The notes under the pieces are model-generated. The model worked only from the letters and a program-made list of their open reading frames with translations. It did not search any database and had not been told where the DNA came from. DNA of 64,000 nt from Bradysia coprophila. Its lineage: Eukaryota; Arthropoda; Insecta; Diptera; Sciaridae. How positions within the stretch are numbered: position 1 is the stretch's first letter; each line of letters begins with the position of its first letter. The position numbers and the translations under genes are program-made. The stretch is taken from assembly GCF_014529535.1 (NCBI RefSeq), contig NC_050735.1, positions 10,179,739 through 10,243,738 of the forward strand. Reading direction: 5' to 3'. Of the stretch, positions 1 to 12,810 are shown one piece after another.

Positions 1-231
1 CAGAAGACAGAACTTTTCATATTTTTAACGGCGCAAAAACCGCAGTATTCAGTCGTGTGTACAATTAGCGTTTTAATGATGAAAAGTTGTTCAAACTTTG
101 GATTGCAACACTTTCAGTTCGTTATTTACGTGAGATGTAAAGAAGAAAATTTAATTGGATTTTTACTGGTTAACAAAACGTCCCAGAAGCTGTAATTTCC
201 TATTAAACAGACATCATCGTATACATTGCAG

Positions 232-1044
<813 letters not shown>

Positions 1045-1096
1045 TGCTAATCAATCAACCACTATGAACATAGCATTTAGTATTTACCAATAAGGA

Positions 1097-1102
1097 AATA
1101 AA
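1097..1102 (+). promoter_or_regulatory. polyadenylation signal for Pka-R1
   Basis: AATAAA lies 53 nt downstream of the Pka-R1 stop codon on the same strand, a usual position for a poly(A) signal. Not confirmed by transcript data. Confidence 0.55.
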
Positions 1103-2911
1103 CAGAAAATTAATTTATAAAATCGAAACAAAACAAAACAAAAATATTGTGGTAAGCATTTGTACTATCTCTCCTACTGAAAAATCAATATTTTTTAATG
1201 TCCCAATCTGACGATAAAAGAGCCGGTTCTGAGTTTCAAAGAAATATTTTTGTGTTTTTATTCTTTCGAACGTGATTTCAAGAAATGAGAATCATCACGT
1301 TGTTCAGACGATCCACTCCAATTAAGTGCGGCATCAGCTCATGTCAACGCACTGTGAATTTTATGATGAAATGTGAAAACTGTTCATCTAACAATATAAT
1401 CGCATTTACAGACTAAGCGTATTATGAGACAATATAATCGCATTGACTATGAGAGGGCATTCACTATACGCTGACATAAGCCGATAACGCACTATTGGTA
1501 TACTTTCCATCTATTAAACCAATTAGTCTAATTTGTTGATCAATTATTGTCGACATAACTGTTGTAAGTGTGTTCACATCGCCTGGTTTACCAATTAACA
1601 AAACATTTAGGTGGAAGGGTGACCGAGTATTTCTCAAAATTTCTTTTATTTCCACTGCAACGGAATGTTGATGGAAAGCTATCGAATATTTTGATTTTAA
1701 ATTTTACACGGATGATTTACAGTAAATGTCAACCGAATTGTGTCTTAGTTTGTTTCAGTACTTATAAAACGGTATAAGCAACGTGTTAAGTGGACCCCGT
1801 GGTAAACGAAGAGTCCAGCTGAAGCAAACGTAGACACAAATTTGGTTAATGTTAGCTGTACCCATTTTGCGAAATCTTTGTTTAATTTTTTTGTTCTTTA
1901 TTTATTTACTATGTTGGCTAAACAGCATTTTATTGTGTGTGTAAGGTTTGTGTGAGTGTGTGTGTATGTGTGGAAAAACAACATTTCTGATGAAATTAAT
2001 TTTTGTTATTTTTAAAATGCGATGTAATGTCCTCAATTAAGCCTCAATTCGCCCTCCTCCTACTGCAATTCATTGCAAATTATATATATTTTTAGATAAC
2101 ACGCATGTAACGTAGTCCGAGATTATATCAAAAAGTATTTATCGCCAAATTATAAAAAGGGAACTGGTTTCCTATTTTGCCACAAAAGAATATAATTTCT
2201 TCTCCATTTTGGTTCATTTTAGTTTCATTTTTCTAGTTTTTTTTCGAGAAGCCAAAATGCAAAAATTTTAAAAACCCAAATTTTTACCTGTAAATATAAT
2301 TAAACTTTTGTGATCGAATTAATTTAATGAAATTTAACAACAAAAAATAAAACTTTTTCTTTTTGGATTTTCATCCAATTATAATAAATTATAAATTTAC
2401 AATTTATCTTTGTAAGATTATATAATGCGAAATTAACACAATCCAACCCTGGTGGTGTGTGTTCTTTTTTAAAATTTTATTTAAAATTATTTCTTTTGTC
2501 AAAAATATCAGTTTATTATGAAAAAAAAACTTTTTTCTTTATATACTTATTTGAATTTAAATAAATGTATACAAAAAAAAACAAACAAAAAACTTGGCTT
2601 TTTGACTGGACAATGCCTAGTTTTAGTACGGTTCCCAGAGCCTTTTGAAGTAATTGTTGCAAAAAACATTTTCCTTTTACGAATTTTGTAAATACTTTTG
2701 AAGCTACGTCAGTCGGTTGGTTCCCAGATCAAAAAAATGGAAATACATTACATCTCGTTCTGGAAAAAGAGTACGGTGTTCGCAGCTGGGGAATAGTACC
2801 CTATTTGGAGAAGGAAGGAAATAGAATATGATTCAAGCGAAAAATGATTGTCCATTCACTTAACAGAACGATATTCGCAAGTTCAATTTTCATTTTTTTA
2901 AATGAGAGATT
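1103..2911. other. intergenic, no gene seen
   Basis: AT-rich sequence with many short poly-A and poly-T runs and a short GT-rich stretch near 1935-1975. The longest open frames are about 60-70 codons with no recognisable composition or motif. I see no gene here. Confidence 0.6.
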
Positions 2912-3067
2912 GTACACTCGCGGAATTTTGAAAACCGACACATTTTCTGTTTCGAGGTTTACTGTTTTTTTTCTGAATTTTGCATGTGTTTTTATATGGA
3001 GAAATCAGAAACTCAAGTAAAACTAAGAAACAGAAAGTGTGTCGATTTTCAAAATTCCGTGTGTGTA
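2912..3067. repeat. imperfect foldback repeat, about 156 bp
   Basis: The left arm starting at 2912 (containing GGAATTTTGAAAACCGACAC) is the inverse of the right arm ending at 3067 (containing GTGTCGATTTTCAAAATTCC). Pairing continues inward with more mismatches towards a central AT-rich loop near 2965-3020. It looks like a small non-autonomous foldback element; no coding capacity. Confidence 0.75.
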
Positions 3068-3157
3068 TCTATCGTGAATGACGAGCCACTGTGAAAATCA
3101 TTGACGATTCCCGTAACTCCCTGACAATCAATTTACATATAGTTGTGGGGGCATCAT

Positions 3158-3215
3158 AGAGATGCTAATATGACGGCTGGGACGCCGTTTCGACGGCCGT
3201 CATATTAGCATCTCT
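3158..3215. repeat. perfect 20-bp inverted repeat
   Basis: Positions 3158-3177 (AGAGATGCTAATATGACGGC) are the exact reverse complement of 3196-3215, with an 18-nt loop that is itself GC-rich and partly self-complementary. Probably a very short foldback element. Confidence 0.85.
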
Positions 3216-3783
3216 CTGGGTGGCACTAATATCCATAAATCGATTTTACCAACATGGAAATCCACACATACACCCCCATTCGTAGCTTGTCAAGACTACA
3301 CACACTGACTAAAAATAGTTGAAAATTGTACCTGTTGCAGTTAGCTTTGTCTCCGAGTAACCCAAAATAACTGCCATATCTGTAGCTCTCCAATCCATAC
3401 GAAAAATACTTTCACACTCGCCAAACCATGAAAACATTGAATATCACGCGTCAAACATTATTGGAAACCACACTTTTTTAGTTCTCTCTCAGCAGACCTT
3501 GCAAACAGGTCTAGGGATCCAAGCGATGTTTTCCTTAATGGTGGAGTATGTTTATGTTATTCGTCAAAGAGAGAAATTTGATACAAAGGCGGAGCTTACT
3601 CTCCGTATCAACGAGTAGTGTGATGCACATCGAACGTTCAACTCGTTCGGCTTTCTATCGCGTATTTTCGGTTTCGTTTTTATTCTCATTCTTCTTCTAT
3701 ACATTCATGTTCAACCTTGAACGGTGTGTATTATATTTGGTTTTGTTGTTTGTGTATTTCATGGTGTAACGAGTGTAAAATTG

Positions 3784-3966
3784 TGTGCATCACAGGATTG
3801 AAACCACTCAATCACAGTATATGTGTGAATTCGTATTCCACAGGAATAATTTTTGCATCCGTATGTGTGATTCGTCTCGACTTCGTCTCTTTGCAAAAAT
3901 TATTCTCTCGGTATACGAATTCACAAGTATACTGTAATTTCGTGGTTTCAATGCAAGTGATGCAAC
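3784..3966. repeat. foldback element, about 183 bp
   Basis: A left arm of about 74 bp (3784-3857) pairs with the right arm (3891-3966). Both carry ATTGAAACCAC, TGTGAATTCGTAT and GAATAATTTTTGCA in mirrored order. The roughly 33-nt loop contains TCTCGACTTCGTCTC. Arms are perhaps 80% matched by eye. Confidence 0.8.
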
Positions 3967-5344
3967 ATAGATTACCTGAAGACAGAATTACCTGCAACAG
4001 GTAGGATTTGAAACTCTTTTTTGCCAGTGTATCATGGCTTTTTCGAATCCGACTACTGTTGAGTACCGCACAGCTGTTTTTACGAAATTTTAAGCTAAAG
4101 TAGACTTGAAAAGTGTTTCAGCTCCGGTAAACCATCTAAACTTAATGAAAACTATGTTTGTATGGCTTGGTTTTTTTTTTCATTCACCTCTCCATAGATA
4201 CCCCACATGCCGGTGTAGTGACATCGAAAGTGTTCTTTTGGAAACCATTGTATCACACTTCACGTCTAATTAAAACATCCGTTATGGGCAAGCCCAAAGT
4301 TAGTTAAGCTACAAATTCCGTCATATGTGAGCCGTAAAGTGAATTGTGTTGGCTATGTTTTGCGGTAACAAATCAGACTATTATTTTTCTAATACCCAGC
4401 AGACCCAGAGCGAAGTGGGACTTGGGACTTCGAGATATTTTCAATAAATCTCAACAGATTGTTGTAAACTTTTTTTCCCTGAAAGCTATTGACAAGACAG
4501 TTAAGTTGGTAGTAGCCCAAAAGTTTACCGAAATCAGCTCAGTTTTAGAGGAAATATCTCGAACTTTGACAAATTAGCTAAACATTTTTTTGGTCATATC
4601 GCCCCGAGATTTTGGGCTACAGACCTAATATGGGGTTTGAACGACTAGGTTTCAACAGCTTTCAGGGAAAAAGAAGTATACCGAAATCGATTCCGATTTA
4701 GCGAAAATATATCGAAATGTTACAAATTACATGGACTGTCCCTTGTAGGGAAATCAAAATTAATTCAAGCATTGTGCGTTGTGTCGATAGCAGATGGTGG
4801 ATTACTTTTTTTTTGGAATCAGCGTACCTAAATTAGTATAACAAAATATATCCCTCCCGACAAACAGTTGGAAAAAAATACTGGTGAGCTTAGACAGATC
4901 TGTGAATTATTGCGGTATCAGAGCCGCAGGTGAGCACTTCTGTATTCTTTAACGTATGAGTTTTAGGCTCATGTCAATGTAGAAAAAACGCATTTCCCAG
5001 GCTGCATGAGTAAAAAAAAAATTAAAATTCTTTATGACTGAAAAACCGCTCCATGTGGGGTGTTTCATCATTTTCAGTTAAATCTCGGCATAATTTACGC
5101 TGATCAAAAGATCGAAGATTCAAAGGTCCCTTTACTCACGAAAGTGTTTTAGGTCAATGACAATCATGATTAGTCGACGTCGACAATAAGGCAGGGCCTG
5201 ACACTATTCACGAAATGCTGCTATTCACAGAGTGTCCAGCCCGTGCAATAATTGCGAAGATGATCTACTTAGAACTTGCGCTCTTCGCCCATCCAGCGCA
5301 TTGAAAACAAACACAATAAAATTGTCTGCATATTAAAATGGTCG
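3967..5344. other. intergenic, no gene seen
   Basis: Unique-looking AT-rich sequence between two convergent genes. A few short open frames (for example 4344-4577) have no family resemblance. Nothing else is supported. Confidence 0.6.
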
Positions 5345-5350
5345 TTTATT
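5345..5350 (-). promoter_or_regulatory. polyadenylation signal for the sugar transporter
   Basis: AATAAA on the minus strand, about 115 nt beyond the transporter stop codon. Confidence 0.5.
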
Positions 5351-5466
5351 TCGAAAGAGATAAGTGAATGCTAATATCACATTATGTCAATTAATACACT
5401 GTAGGTACATACACACTTTAACTAGCTCATGCCGTGGTCTCATCGTATTGCTCATTAGGCACGTGC

Positions 5467-7396
5467 CTAAAGTGGTACCACTTTACCTGGATCGTTTTTG
5501 CGATTTTTTCTCGCGAACCAAAACCAATTTTTCCCCTGAAAATAGTCCTCAATTTCGCCCAGAGTTTTGCCTTTCGTTTCGGGTAGAATCAAATAATTGA
5601 GCAGTGCGGCTCCGAAACTGGCCAATCCGAACATCATGAATACTCCGTGCGATTTCAGGTAAATACTTAAGTACGGAAACAGTTTGGTGGCAAGGAAGAT
5701 CATAATATTGTACAACACAAATATGTAACCGGCAACCCGACCCCGCACATGAGCAGGAAGTAACTCGCCCACCATGACGCCTGGTAATACCATAAAATTC
5801 GTATTTGCCGCAAGGTAGCACAGGATACAAATTGCTGGCACAATTATATCAACGGATGATTTTTGTTCACCCATTCGACTGTAAGTGAAAACCGCTAGAA
5901 TTATGGTACTGAGACATGAACCGACGCCCGACACAATACTCAATGTTCGACGTTTCAGATGGTACATTAGGAAACTAGCGGAAATTGTGAAGATAACTCG
6001 CGCGATAGCGGTGTACACTGCTGCTGTTGAGGTGTTCACCTCCGTTCCGAAGTCCGATATGATCTTGGAGGCGTAGAAAATGATGAGATATGTTCCTGAC
6101 AGAATCATCATTAGGTGAAATATGTTGATCAGAACCAACGGTTTTAGAACGGATGGTCTGGCGCAAGTCTTGAATATGCTCTCATTTCCACCCGTTATTG
6201 TGTTCTGGTCTTCACATCGTTTGACCAATTCTGACAGTTCTGTTCTTACGGCGACTGGATTGCCTCTTAACCAAGTGAGTGCTGCTTCCGCTTCACTATA
6301 CATTTTTCTCTTTACCAACCACACCTGAACGGACCAAAACATATCGTTTTATGGAAATTATGGAAAAATGTGAACTGAGAGATAAACATACTGGACTTTC
6401 CGGTACCAAGAACACTGCGATAAACGATAAAATCGGTAAGACGTTACACCACCACGCAACCGTTCGCCAGTTTAAGAATGTTCCGAGAAAGTAAATTAAT
6501 AGTATTCCAGCTGCATAGGAAACGAACGGAACGCTCATAAAAAATCCACGAAGTCTTGGTTCAGAACATTCTGCGATGATTATCTGCAACATGAGTCATT
6601 GATCAAGTGACCATCATCAACATCAACATCACTCGCTCTCCTAACTATCTGAATAGCCAGTAAAAAGGAAACGTCAATGGACTCGACATACCTGAGCCGG
6701 TCCTGTCAACATTCCGACACCAATTCCTGCTATAAATCTTCCAGCTAACAAAAAAGCATGCGATGATGCTAAAGCAATTAATATCCAGCCGAGCATCATC
6801 GTTGGGCCAACGGCCATCAGTGCCGCTCTTCTGCCGTATCGGTCCATCACTGGTCCAGACACGAATGCCCCAATCGGCGCAGAGAGACTGTGAATGCTTG
6901 CTGAAAGAGTAGCGAATTAAACGTTGAAATAGTGTGAGGATTCCTCTGTTCCTTACCGAACCATGATCCAGTGTCTAAGTCCATGTCTAAAGGATCCGTA
7001 GAATTGGTTAGTTGGGGCAATATTACGTTCGAAAATCCCTGTCCGAAGAAATAATCTCAAAATTGTGCTAATAAATTCGAAATGAAAATTAACTTACAAT
7101 TGGCATACCACCAGCAGCCCCAATGAGCAAAACGGCGCCGGTCAACAGAGCCTGAGGAAAAGAATTCGAATTCAGGACGTTGAACGCATTTCGAATGGAA
7201 TTCGAAACAAGAAATTACTTGATGAAAGACTCCTTTGTCAGTAGATTTTCCGATTTCAATTTGATCGTTTTTCTCCTCCAGCAGACTTTTCTGGGCAGGA
7301 TCGTCCTCATGTTCACGCTTTTCGGGCGATTGTTTTGATGACACAATGACGTTTGCGTTTGATTCCTCTGGCTGCAGTAGCTCTTCTTCAGTTGAT
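5467..7396 (-). CDS. Facilitated trehalose transporter Tret1-like sugar transporter (5' end missing)
   Basis: Six coding exons on the minus strand, 7396-7219, 7151-7098, 7038-6957, 6900-6692, 6583-6392 and 6324-5467, join in frame to about 524 residues of a major-facilitator sugar transporter. Seen: the loop 2-3 signature GPVMDRYGRRAAL, AGRFIAGIGVGMLTGPAQ, PESP after the sixth membrane segment followed by WLVKRKMYSEAEAALTWLRG, LPGVMVGELLPAHVRGR, and the end motif LPETKGKTLGEIEDYF. Insect Tret1-type proteins move trehalose or other sugars across the plasma membrane down a gradient; the substrate here is not provable from sequence. The first exon listed begins after a good acceptor (TAATTTCAG) with one base of a codon and no ATG upstream in frame, so an initiating exon must lie further upstream; I could not place it. 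The acidic, lysine-rich N-terminal segment is expected to be cytoplasmic. Confidence 0.93.
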
Positions 7397-8699
7397 CTGA
7401 AATTAGACAGAAGAAATGCCAAGGAATCGTTGAAGGTATGTCCCCAACATATGCGGAGTTTTGAAAAGAAGGTCGCAAGGAAAAGATAAATTTTTGCAGC
7501 AAAGAAATCCTACGATCAATTTTGTTTAGTCCTAGCGAAGCTTATATCGTGAGTGCAATGCGTTTTGTGTGTTCCGTAGTTCCGTTCCGTTGACACTCTG
7601 GGCTGGGCTGTATTTCCACTCGTCAAAATAAAAATTGAGAAACTCCGAAAGTACAGCTTGACGTGCTTCTGGTCAGGTAAGTGCGAAAAATGTACTAAAA
7701 TATGTACTAATGTACTAATCTACTCGCTATATCCCCTGGAAACTCGTTTTCCTTCACGGACACTAAAACTCGTTTCCGTGAAAAATTAGATTCAATTTCG
7801 ACATCGTAGAGAAATAATGTTGAACTAAGCAGTACTAATTAGTCTAATTAGCAGTATTATACTGCCGTACTGTCAGCAAATAGCACAAAATTTATTTTTC
7901 GTTACTGACTAGTCAGCTTAATCACAAATGATAAATTTGCTACCGTATCATGAACAATCGCAAAGCTTGACTACGGTTATCAATTTATTATTATCATATT
8001 TCAGTTAAATGATCATTTTGTATGCGATAGCAGTTACACGATGTAAAATGATTGCCATTGGCATTGAACTGTCGCGCCAAGTATTGCATATACATAAAAC
8101 GGAAAGTCAATTAGAAGGAACAGTCATTTAAGTATGTTTTTCATGCTTCGGGGACCTAATGAGGTCAATTTTGCAATTTTTCTCGAGTTTTTGTCCCTTT
8201 GCATGAGTTGCAGCCCGAACGACATGAATAACGGTTGTTCTAGGTTTAATGTTTACGAAAATAACATTCTGCGAGTGGCACGTGCACGTTGCTATGGGTT
8301 TTATTTTGTAAACATTTTTTTCAGACATACCTATTCGTCATTTTTTGCTAAAAGGTTATAACTTGACACAGTTCACAGTCTTGATTTTACAAATTTTGAG
8401 ACAAACTATCACTATTCGAGATTAAATTAACTATTAACAAAACACAAACTATAACTCATTTCGCTCTGTTATCGCTAACAACTAACATATGTGGACAGTA
8501 TCTCTATAACAAACACTATCTTGCACACTCAGAAATAATTATTACTGGGAAAATCGAATTGTTAACTCATTTTCATTAAAGTTTATTTCGTCTAAGCGTC
8601 TTGACCAAACACAAATAAGACTCGTATAGAGCGTGTGCCCAATACGTATGCAATACATATAATGATTTGTTTTCTATAATAAACTTTAATAAAGCTTCA
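7397..8699. other. upstream region of the transporter, with a decayed repeat
   Basis: No coding region is supported. It should contain the 5' exon and promoter of the transporter, but no TATA box or donor could be assigned with confidence. Positions 8139-8215 resemble, with many changes, the hairpin of repeat family A seen at 27.8 and 30.4 kb (CATGCTTCGGGG then GAGGTCAATTTTGCAATTTT). Confidence 0.5.
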
Positions 8700-9600
8700 C
8701 CTTTTGGGCGGGTCAGGTCCCTTGACTGACTGACTGATTTTCTCAAATCCACGCCATTAGTCGTATAAATTTATACGTCAGATAGAGCTTTTTTCTCCTT
8801 TGTTACGATCTGTCTGTTTTTTTTTTTTGCGATTTTGTATGGAAATGAAAACTAAAATTGAGATATCTTTGCTGTTTTAAGTGGTTTTTCATATTTTTTC
8901 GGACCAAAATGTTTTAAAGTGTCGATTGAAATTAACAGATTGTGTGAAAAGATTTTTTCTATTTTATTATTTTATTCAAAGCAAATTATCAGAATAGACA
9001 AAAGCGAGGGGTCCCGCACTCTTCAAGATTTATCAGATTTATTGAAATTAATTGGGATTTATAGGGATTTATTTTGGGACTTACTCGGATATGGAAGATT
9101 TTTTGATTCCCTAGGGAACAGTGGCCGCCATTTTAGGTTTCGACTAAACCATAAATCCCAAAAAATCGTACAAATTTGTTACTTCGAAAACTAGTCGAGC
9201 TTAAGTTTTATTGTCTGCTAAAAGCCCAACTTCGAACTTAAGGAATTTAATTTCTCATTGAATAATTTTTTTGGAAATCCGTTGAGATTTACTCAAGTTA
9301 TAGTGTTATCGAGGGACGACACATAAACTCTTTTGGGAATATCTTTAAGATCATCCGTCCATCCGCTCTTCGAGCTTGAGGTTAATCATTAAATTCCCCG
9401 TTGAATAAAAAAAAGTTTTTGGAAGTCCGCTGAAGATTACTCAACTTATCGTGTTATCACGGAATGACTAAAGTGTGACCAACATTTTCATGCATTTTCG
9501 ACATAGTGAAATTTTGTGACAACCATTTTAGAGTGTTTATTGTTTATCATCCGTAAGACCCATAACTTTCAGTCAAGGGAATAAGTATTTTGAAATTACT
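8700..9600 (+). repeat. dispersed repeat family M, copy 1
   Basis: Begins with GGGTCAGGTCCCTTGACTGA and ends near 9595 with TTTCAGTCAAGGGAATAA, so the ends are inverted around CCCTTGACTGA. The same start sequence recurs near 44050 and 45475, and the same end near 44575 and 46485. Between them is AT-rich sequence with repeated ACTCAAGTTATAGTGTTATC-type motifs. No transposase frame visible; probably non-autonomous. Confidence 0.55.
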
Positions 9601-10131
9601 CTGCTTATTTAAATTTCTCTTTCAATTTTTTTTGCTCATTAAAATTGCTCAAAGCAATTTATCGAAAGTCCCTTCTCAGTTAGTTCTTATGAGTGATTTA
9701 TTATACATCTATTACAAGCTATATGTGTGTGAAATTTGCTTATACATACCTACAAATTGACATTGACAGACAGTGGTACTGTGTGTGTATTTACAAATTA
9801 TAAGTAGGACACCAAACACAATACACAACAAATCGCTTTTCTTTTGACAGCAACTGCCTTATTGTCATTTTTGTCAAGGATATTTTATCGTTCTCCAGAA
9901 AAAAAAATTACTGGGACATAAACCTTAAAATTTTCGTTTTCACTGCATTTGTGGTGGTATTAATTATTTATAAATGATTATGCGGCCTTGTGTCGTAATT
10001 ACACATGTAGAGCCTAATGAAGTACTTTGCATTCGATTTCATAATAGTTATTTATGCAACATATATAGAAATTGCGAAATGGGGTTGTTTTCATCACTAG
10101 ATGTGATGTGATGACCACATTGTGTTAAAAA
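9601..10131. other. intergenic, nothing seen
   Basis: AT-rich sequence without open frames, repeats or RNA-gene features that I can support. Confidence 0.5.
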
Positions 10132-10464
10132 ACTAGGGATAAAAAGATGAAAAGTAGTTCATAACTAGGGATAATAGAGTTTTCGTGTGAATTTTGTTCA
10201 TGCGAGGAGAAGCCGAGGTCAATAAACACACGAAAATGAGACTTTTCATTTTTATCCCGAGTTATGTAATGGATTTTACATACTACATGTGTCGAAAACC
10301 GTACTTTTTACGTTTGAAGCACGTCTTTCGACGCTCTCAGCATGAAAAATCCATTACGTAAATCGGGATAAAAATGAAAAATCTCGTTTTCGTGAGTTTA
10401 TTGACCACGGCTTCGCCTCGGATCAACAAAATGCACACGAAAACTCCACTTTTTATCCCTAGTT
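10132..10464. repeat. foldback element family G, copy 1
   Basis: Starts with ACTAGGGATAAAAAG and ends with its inverse (TTTTTATCCCTAGT). Each arm contains a second, nested inverted pair (TTTTCGTGTGAATTTTGTT against TGACCTCGGCTTCGCCTCG-flanked sequence), with a centre near 10270-10370 that is also mirrored (ATGGATTTTACAT against AAAAATCCATTAC). The loops of the nested pairs carry GAAGCCGAGGTC. Confidence 0.8.
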
Positions 10465-11095
10465 ATGTAAAATATTATTATTAATAAATTAATTAAATCG
10501 GTTCGATTGTTATCGGTTCGAAAAGTAAAAGCCACCAGTGAATCAGTGAAAAAATACCTCTTTTGGACATCATCCAAATGATGCATGAGAAGGTTCACTT
10601 TTCGCAACGCCGTTGCAGAAATAACTATTTTATCAATAAATTTGAATTATTAAAATTGTTGCATAATAAATTTGTTTTCAATTAGTTGAAAAATCACAAC
10701 AATGAATTTAACATTTAGGTCATTACAACAAGACCACAATGAAGACATATGAAGTTATAACGAATTAAATAAAAAATATAATTTTTAGTGAAGCTGTTTA
10801 GTTGGTTACATAACCAACACAAAACTAAATTATTCGATCACTACGGAGGTGAAATGCTTGGACAATCTCACATCTAGTGACTAAATAGTATTTTACATGC
10901 TACTTTTCATGTTTCAAGCACTACTTTCGACGCTTTCAGCATGTAAAATCCATTACATAACTCGGTATAAAAAATGAAAAGTCTCGTTTTCGTGTTTTTA
11001 TTGACCTCGGCTGCGCCTCAGATCAACAGAATTCACACGAAAACTCTACTTTTCCTCTTTTTGTCCCTAGTCATGTAATCTATATTATGTACATG

Positions 11096-11188
11096 TTGCC
11101 AAGATTGTTATTTTGACGTGTAGGACATTATTGCTAGAGCCGAAGGCGGGGGCAATAATGCCTACACGCCAAAATAACAGTCTGGCAA
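11096..11188. repeat. 93-bp palindrome nested in family G
   Basis: TTGCCAAGATTGTTATTTTG at the left end pairs with CAAAATAACAGTCTGGCAA at the right end. An inner pair ATTATTGC/GCAATAAT encloses the loop AGAGCCGAAGGCGGGG. Confidence 0.85.
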
Positions 11189-11201
11189 TAGGAGCATACC
11201 A

Positions 11202-11291
11202 TATTTTATCTGTCGAGAACAGATATATCGAGATAAGTAAAAACTCCCTAGAGAGATAAGCTCGACATTATCGTTCTAGACAGATAAAATA
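11202..11291. repeat. 90-bp palindrome next to the previous one
   Basis: TATTTTATCTGTCGAGAACA at the left pairs with TGTTCTCGA-like sequence ending in GACAGATAAAATA at the right, with several mismatches. No coding capacity. Confidence 0.75.
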
Positions 11292-11879
11292 CTATTACAT
11301 GACTAGGGATAAAAAGATGGAAAGTAGAGTTTTCGAGTGAATTTTGTTGATACGAGGTGAAGCCGCGGTCAATAAACACACGAAAACGAGACTTTTCACT
11401 TTTATCTCGAGTTTTGTAATGGATTTTACTTGCTGAGGGCGTCGAAAGGCGTCCTTCAAACATGAAAAGTACGGGTTTCGACGCATGTAGCATATAAAGA
11501 GTTATGCTACGGCATTTATATATCACCGGCCTTGGATTGCTGGGCCAAGATATTCAGTTCTCTTGGCTGGTGTGTATTTTGGTCGGGCCAAGATATGCAG
11601 TACTATACTCTTGAATGGTGTGTTTTTTGGTCTATAGATAAATTAGATTTAAATTAGATTGAAAATCAAAGGTCCTAGACACTAAAAAATGTCATGCAGA
11701 CTTCCAGCTCTATCCAAACGAAATTTTGTACAGCCAGACGCACGAATTTGCGTCAGCTGATTCACACATACAATCAAAACTGTTTATACGGTTGAAGCAG
11801 CTACACGCACGCGTGTGGTAGTGGTAAAACCGTATAAAGACGCATAAGCCGTTTTGATTGTTTCTGTGGATCTTCTTCT

Positions 11880-12810
11880 TCTTCTTAATCAGCCCGTTGT
11901 TATCTACTGCTGGATGGAGGCCTCCCTTTTTGTCTTCCATTCTGAGCAATCCATTACCATTTGCTGCCAGTTTGTCCCCACCATTCGTTTGATCGAGATC
12001 GACCATCTTTCTGGTGGTCTGCCGATTGGTCGTGTCATTGGTGGTCTCCAATTCGTTATGGTTATGGTCCAACGTTCGTCTGTCATTCTCGCAAACTGTC
12101 CTGTCCAATTCCACTTCAGAGATGCTATTCTTTCCATCACGTCTACGACTTTCGTTTGTTGTCGAACCCACTGATTCGCCATTTTATACCGAAGCGAAAT
12201 CCCAAGCATACTCCATTTCATTGCTCATTGTGCTACTCTGAGGTCAACACCGCACAGGTAGGACACACGAATCAAAAACTTTCCTTTTCAGACTGTTGTT
12301 CATTTTGCTTTTAAAAACCATCCTAAGTTTTCCGAATGCTGGCCATCCAAGACAAGACCAATCCTTCTTCTGACCTCTGCTGTCTGATTGTCTAGACCTA
12401 GTTTTAACTTGTGGCCAAGATACACATAGTTGTCCACTCTTTCGATGACGGTGTCTCCAATTTTGATGTCCCTGTCATCATCGATGTTTGTCATGATTTT
12501 TGTCTTCGATAAGTTCATTTTGAGACCGACTTTGCTCGATTCTTCGTTCAACTGTTGTTTCATGACTTGTGTTTGGTCCAGATCCGTTGCTAATTGTTAA
12601 TTCCCATTCGACTACAGTCCAATTTTTTAAAGACACTTTCTAGTGTTAATATAAACAATTTCGGTGAGATTGTATCCCCCTGTCTTACACCTCTTCCGAT
12701 TTTGAACTTAGTCGTGTTCTCATGTAACTTTATGTAGCATTTTCATACACAGATTTGATTGTGTTGGAAAACGTCGAGTTCACTCTACGTTCGTCCAATG
12801 ACTCCAGCTG
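11880..12810 (-). mobile_element. decayed non-LTR retrotransposon (RTE-like) reverse transcriptase fragment
   Basis: Reading the minus strand from 12800 to 11880 in shifting frames gives a run of LINE reverse-transcriptase motifs: GRGVRQGDTISPKLF, then LNEESSKVGLKMNLSKTKIM, then YVYLGHKL, AEVRRRIG, SMLGISL, and WNWTGQFARMTD near the end. This order matches the second half of the RT domain and the C-terminal region of RTE-type elements. The segment that should carry the catalytic FADD box between RQGDTISPKLF and LNEESSK is deleted, and there are at least two frame changes, so it is dead. The 5' two thirds are absent. Clade assignment is from motif memory. Confidence 0.85.

Larger units (their letters stand above)
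10895..11500. repeat. foldback element family G, copy 2, with two palindromes in the middle
   Basis: The left half 10895-11080 and right half 11293-11500 are inverted copies of the same family G sequence (GAAAAGTCTCGTTTTCGTGT and its inverse, TCCCTAGTCATGTAA and its inverse). The centre is occupied by two unrelated palindromes, 11096-11188 and 11202-11291, suggesting nested insertion. Confidence 0.75.
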
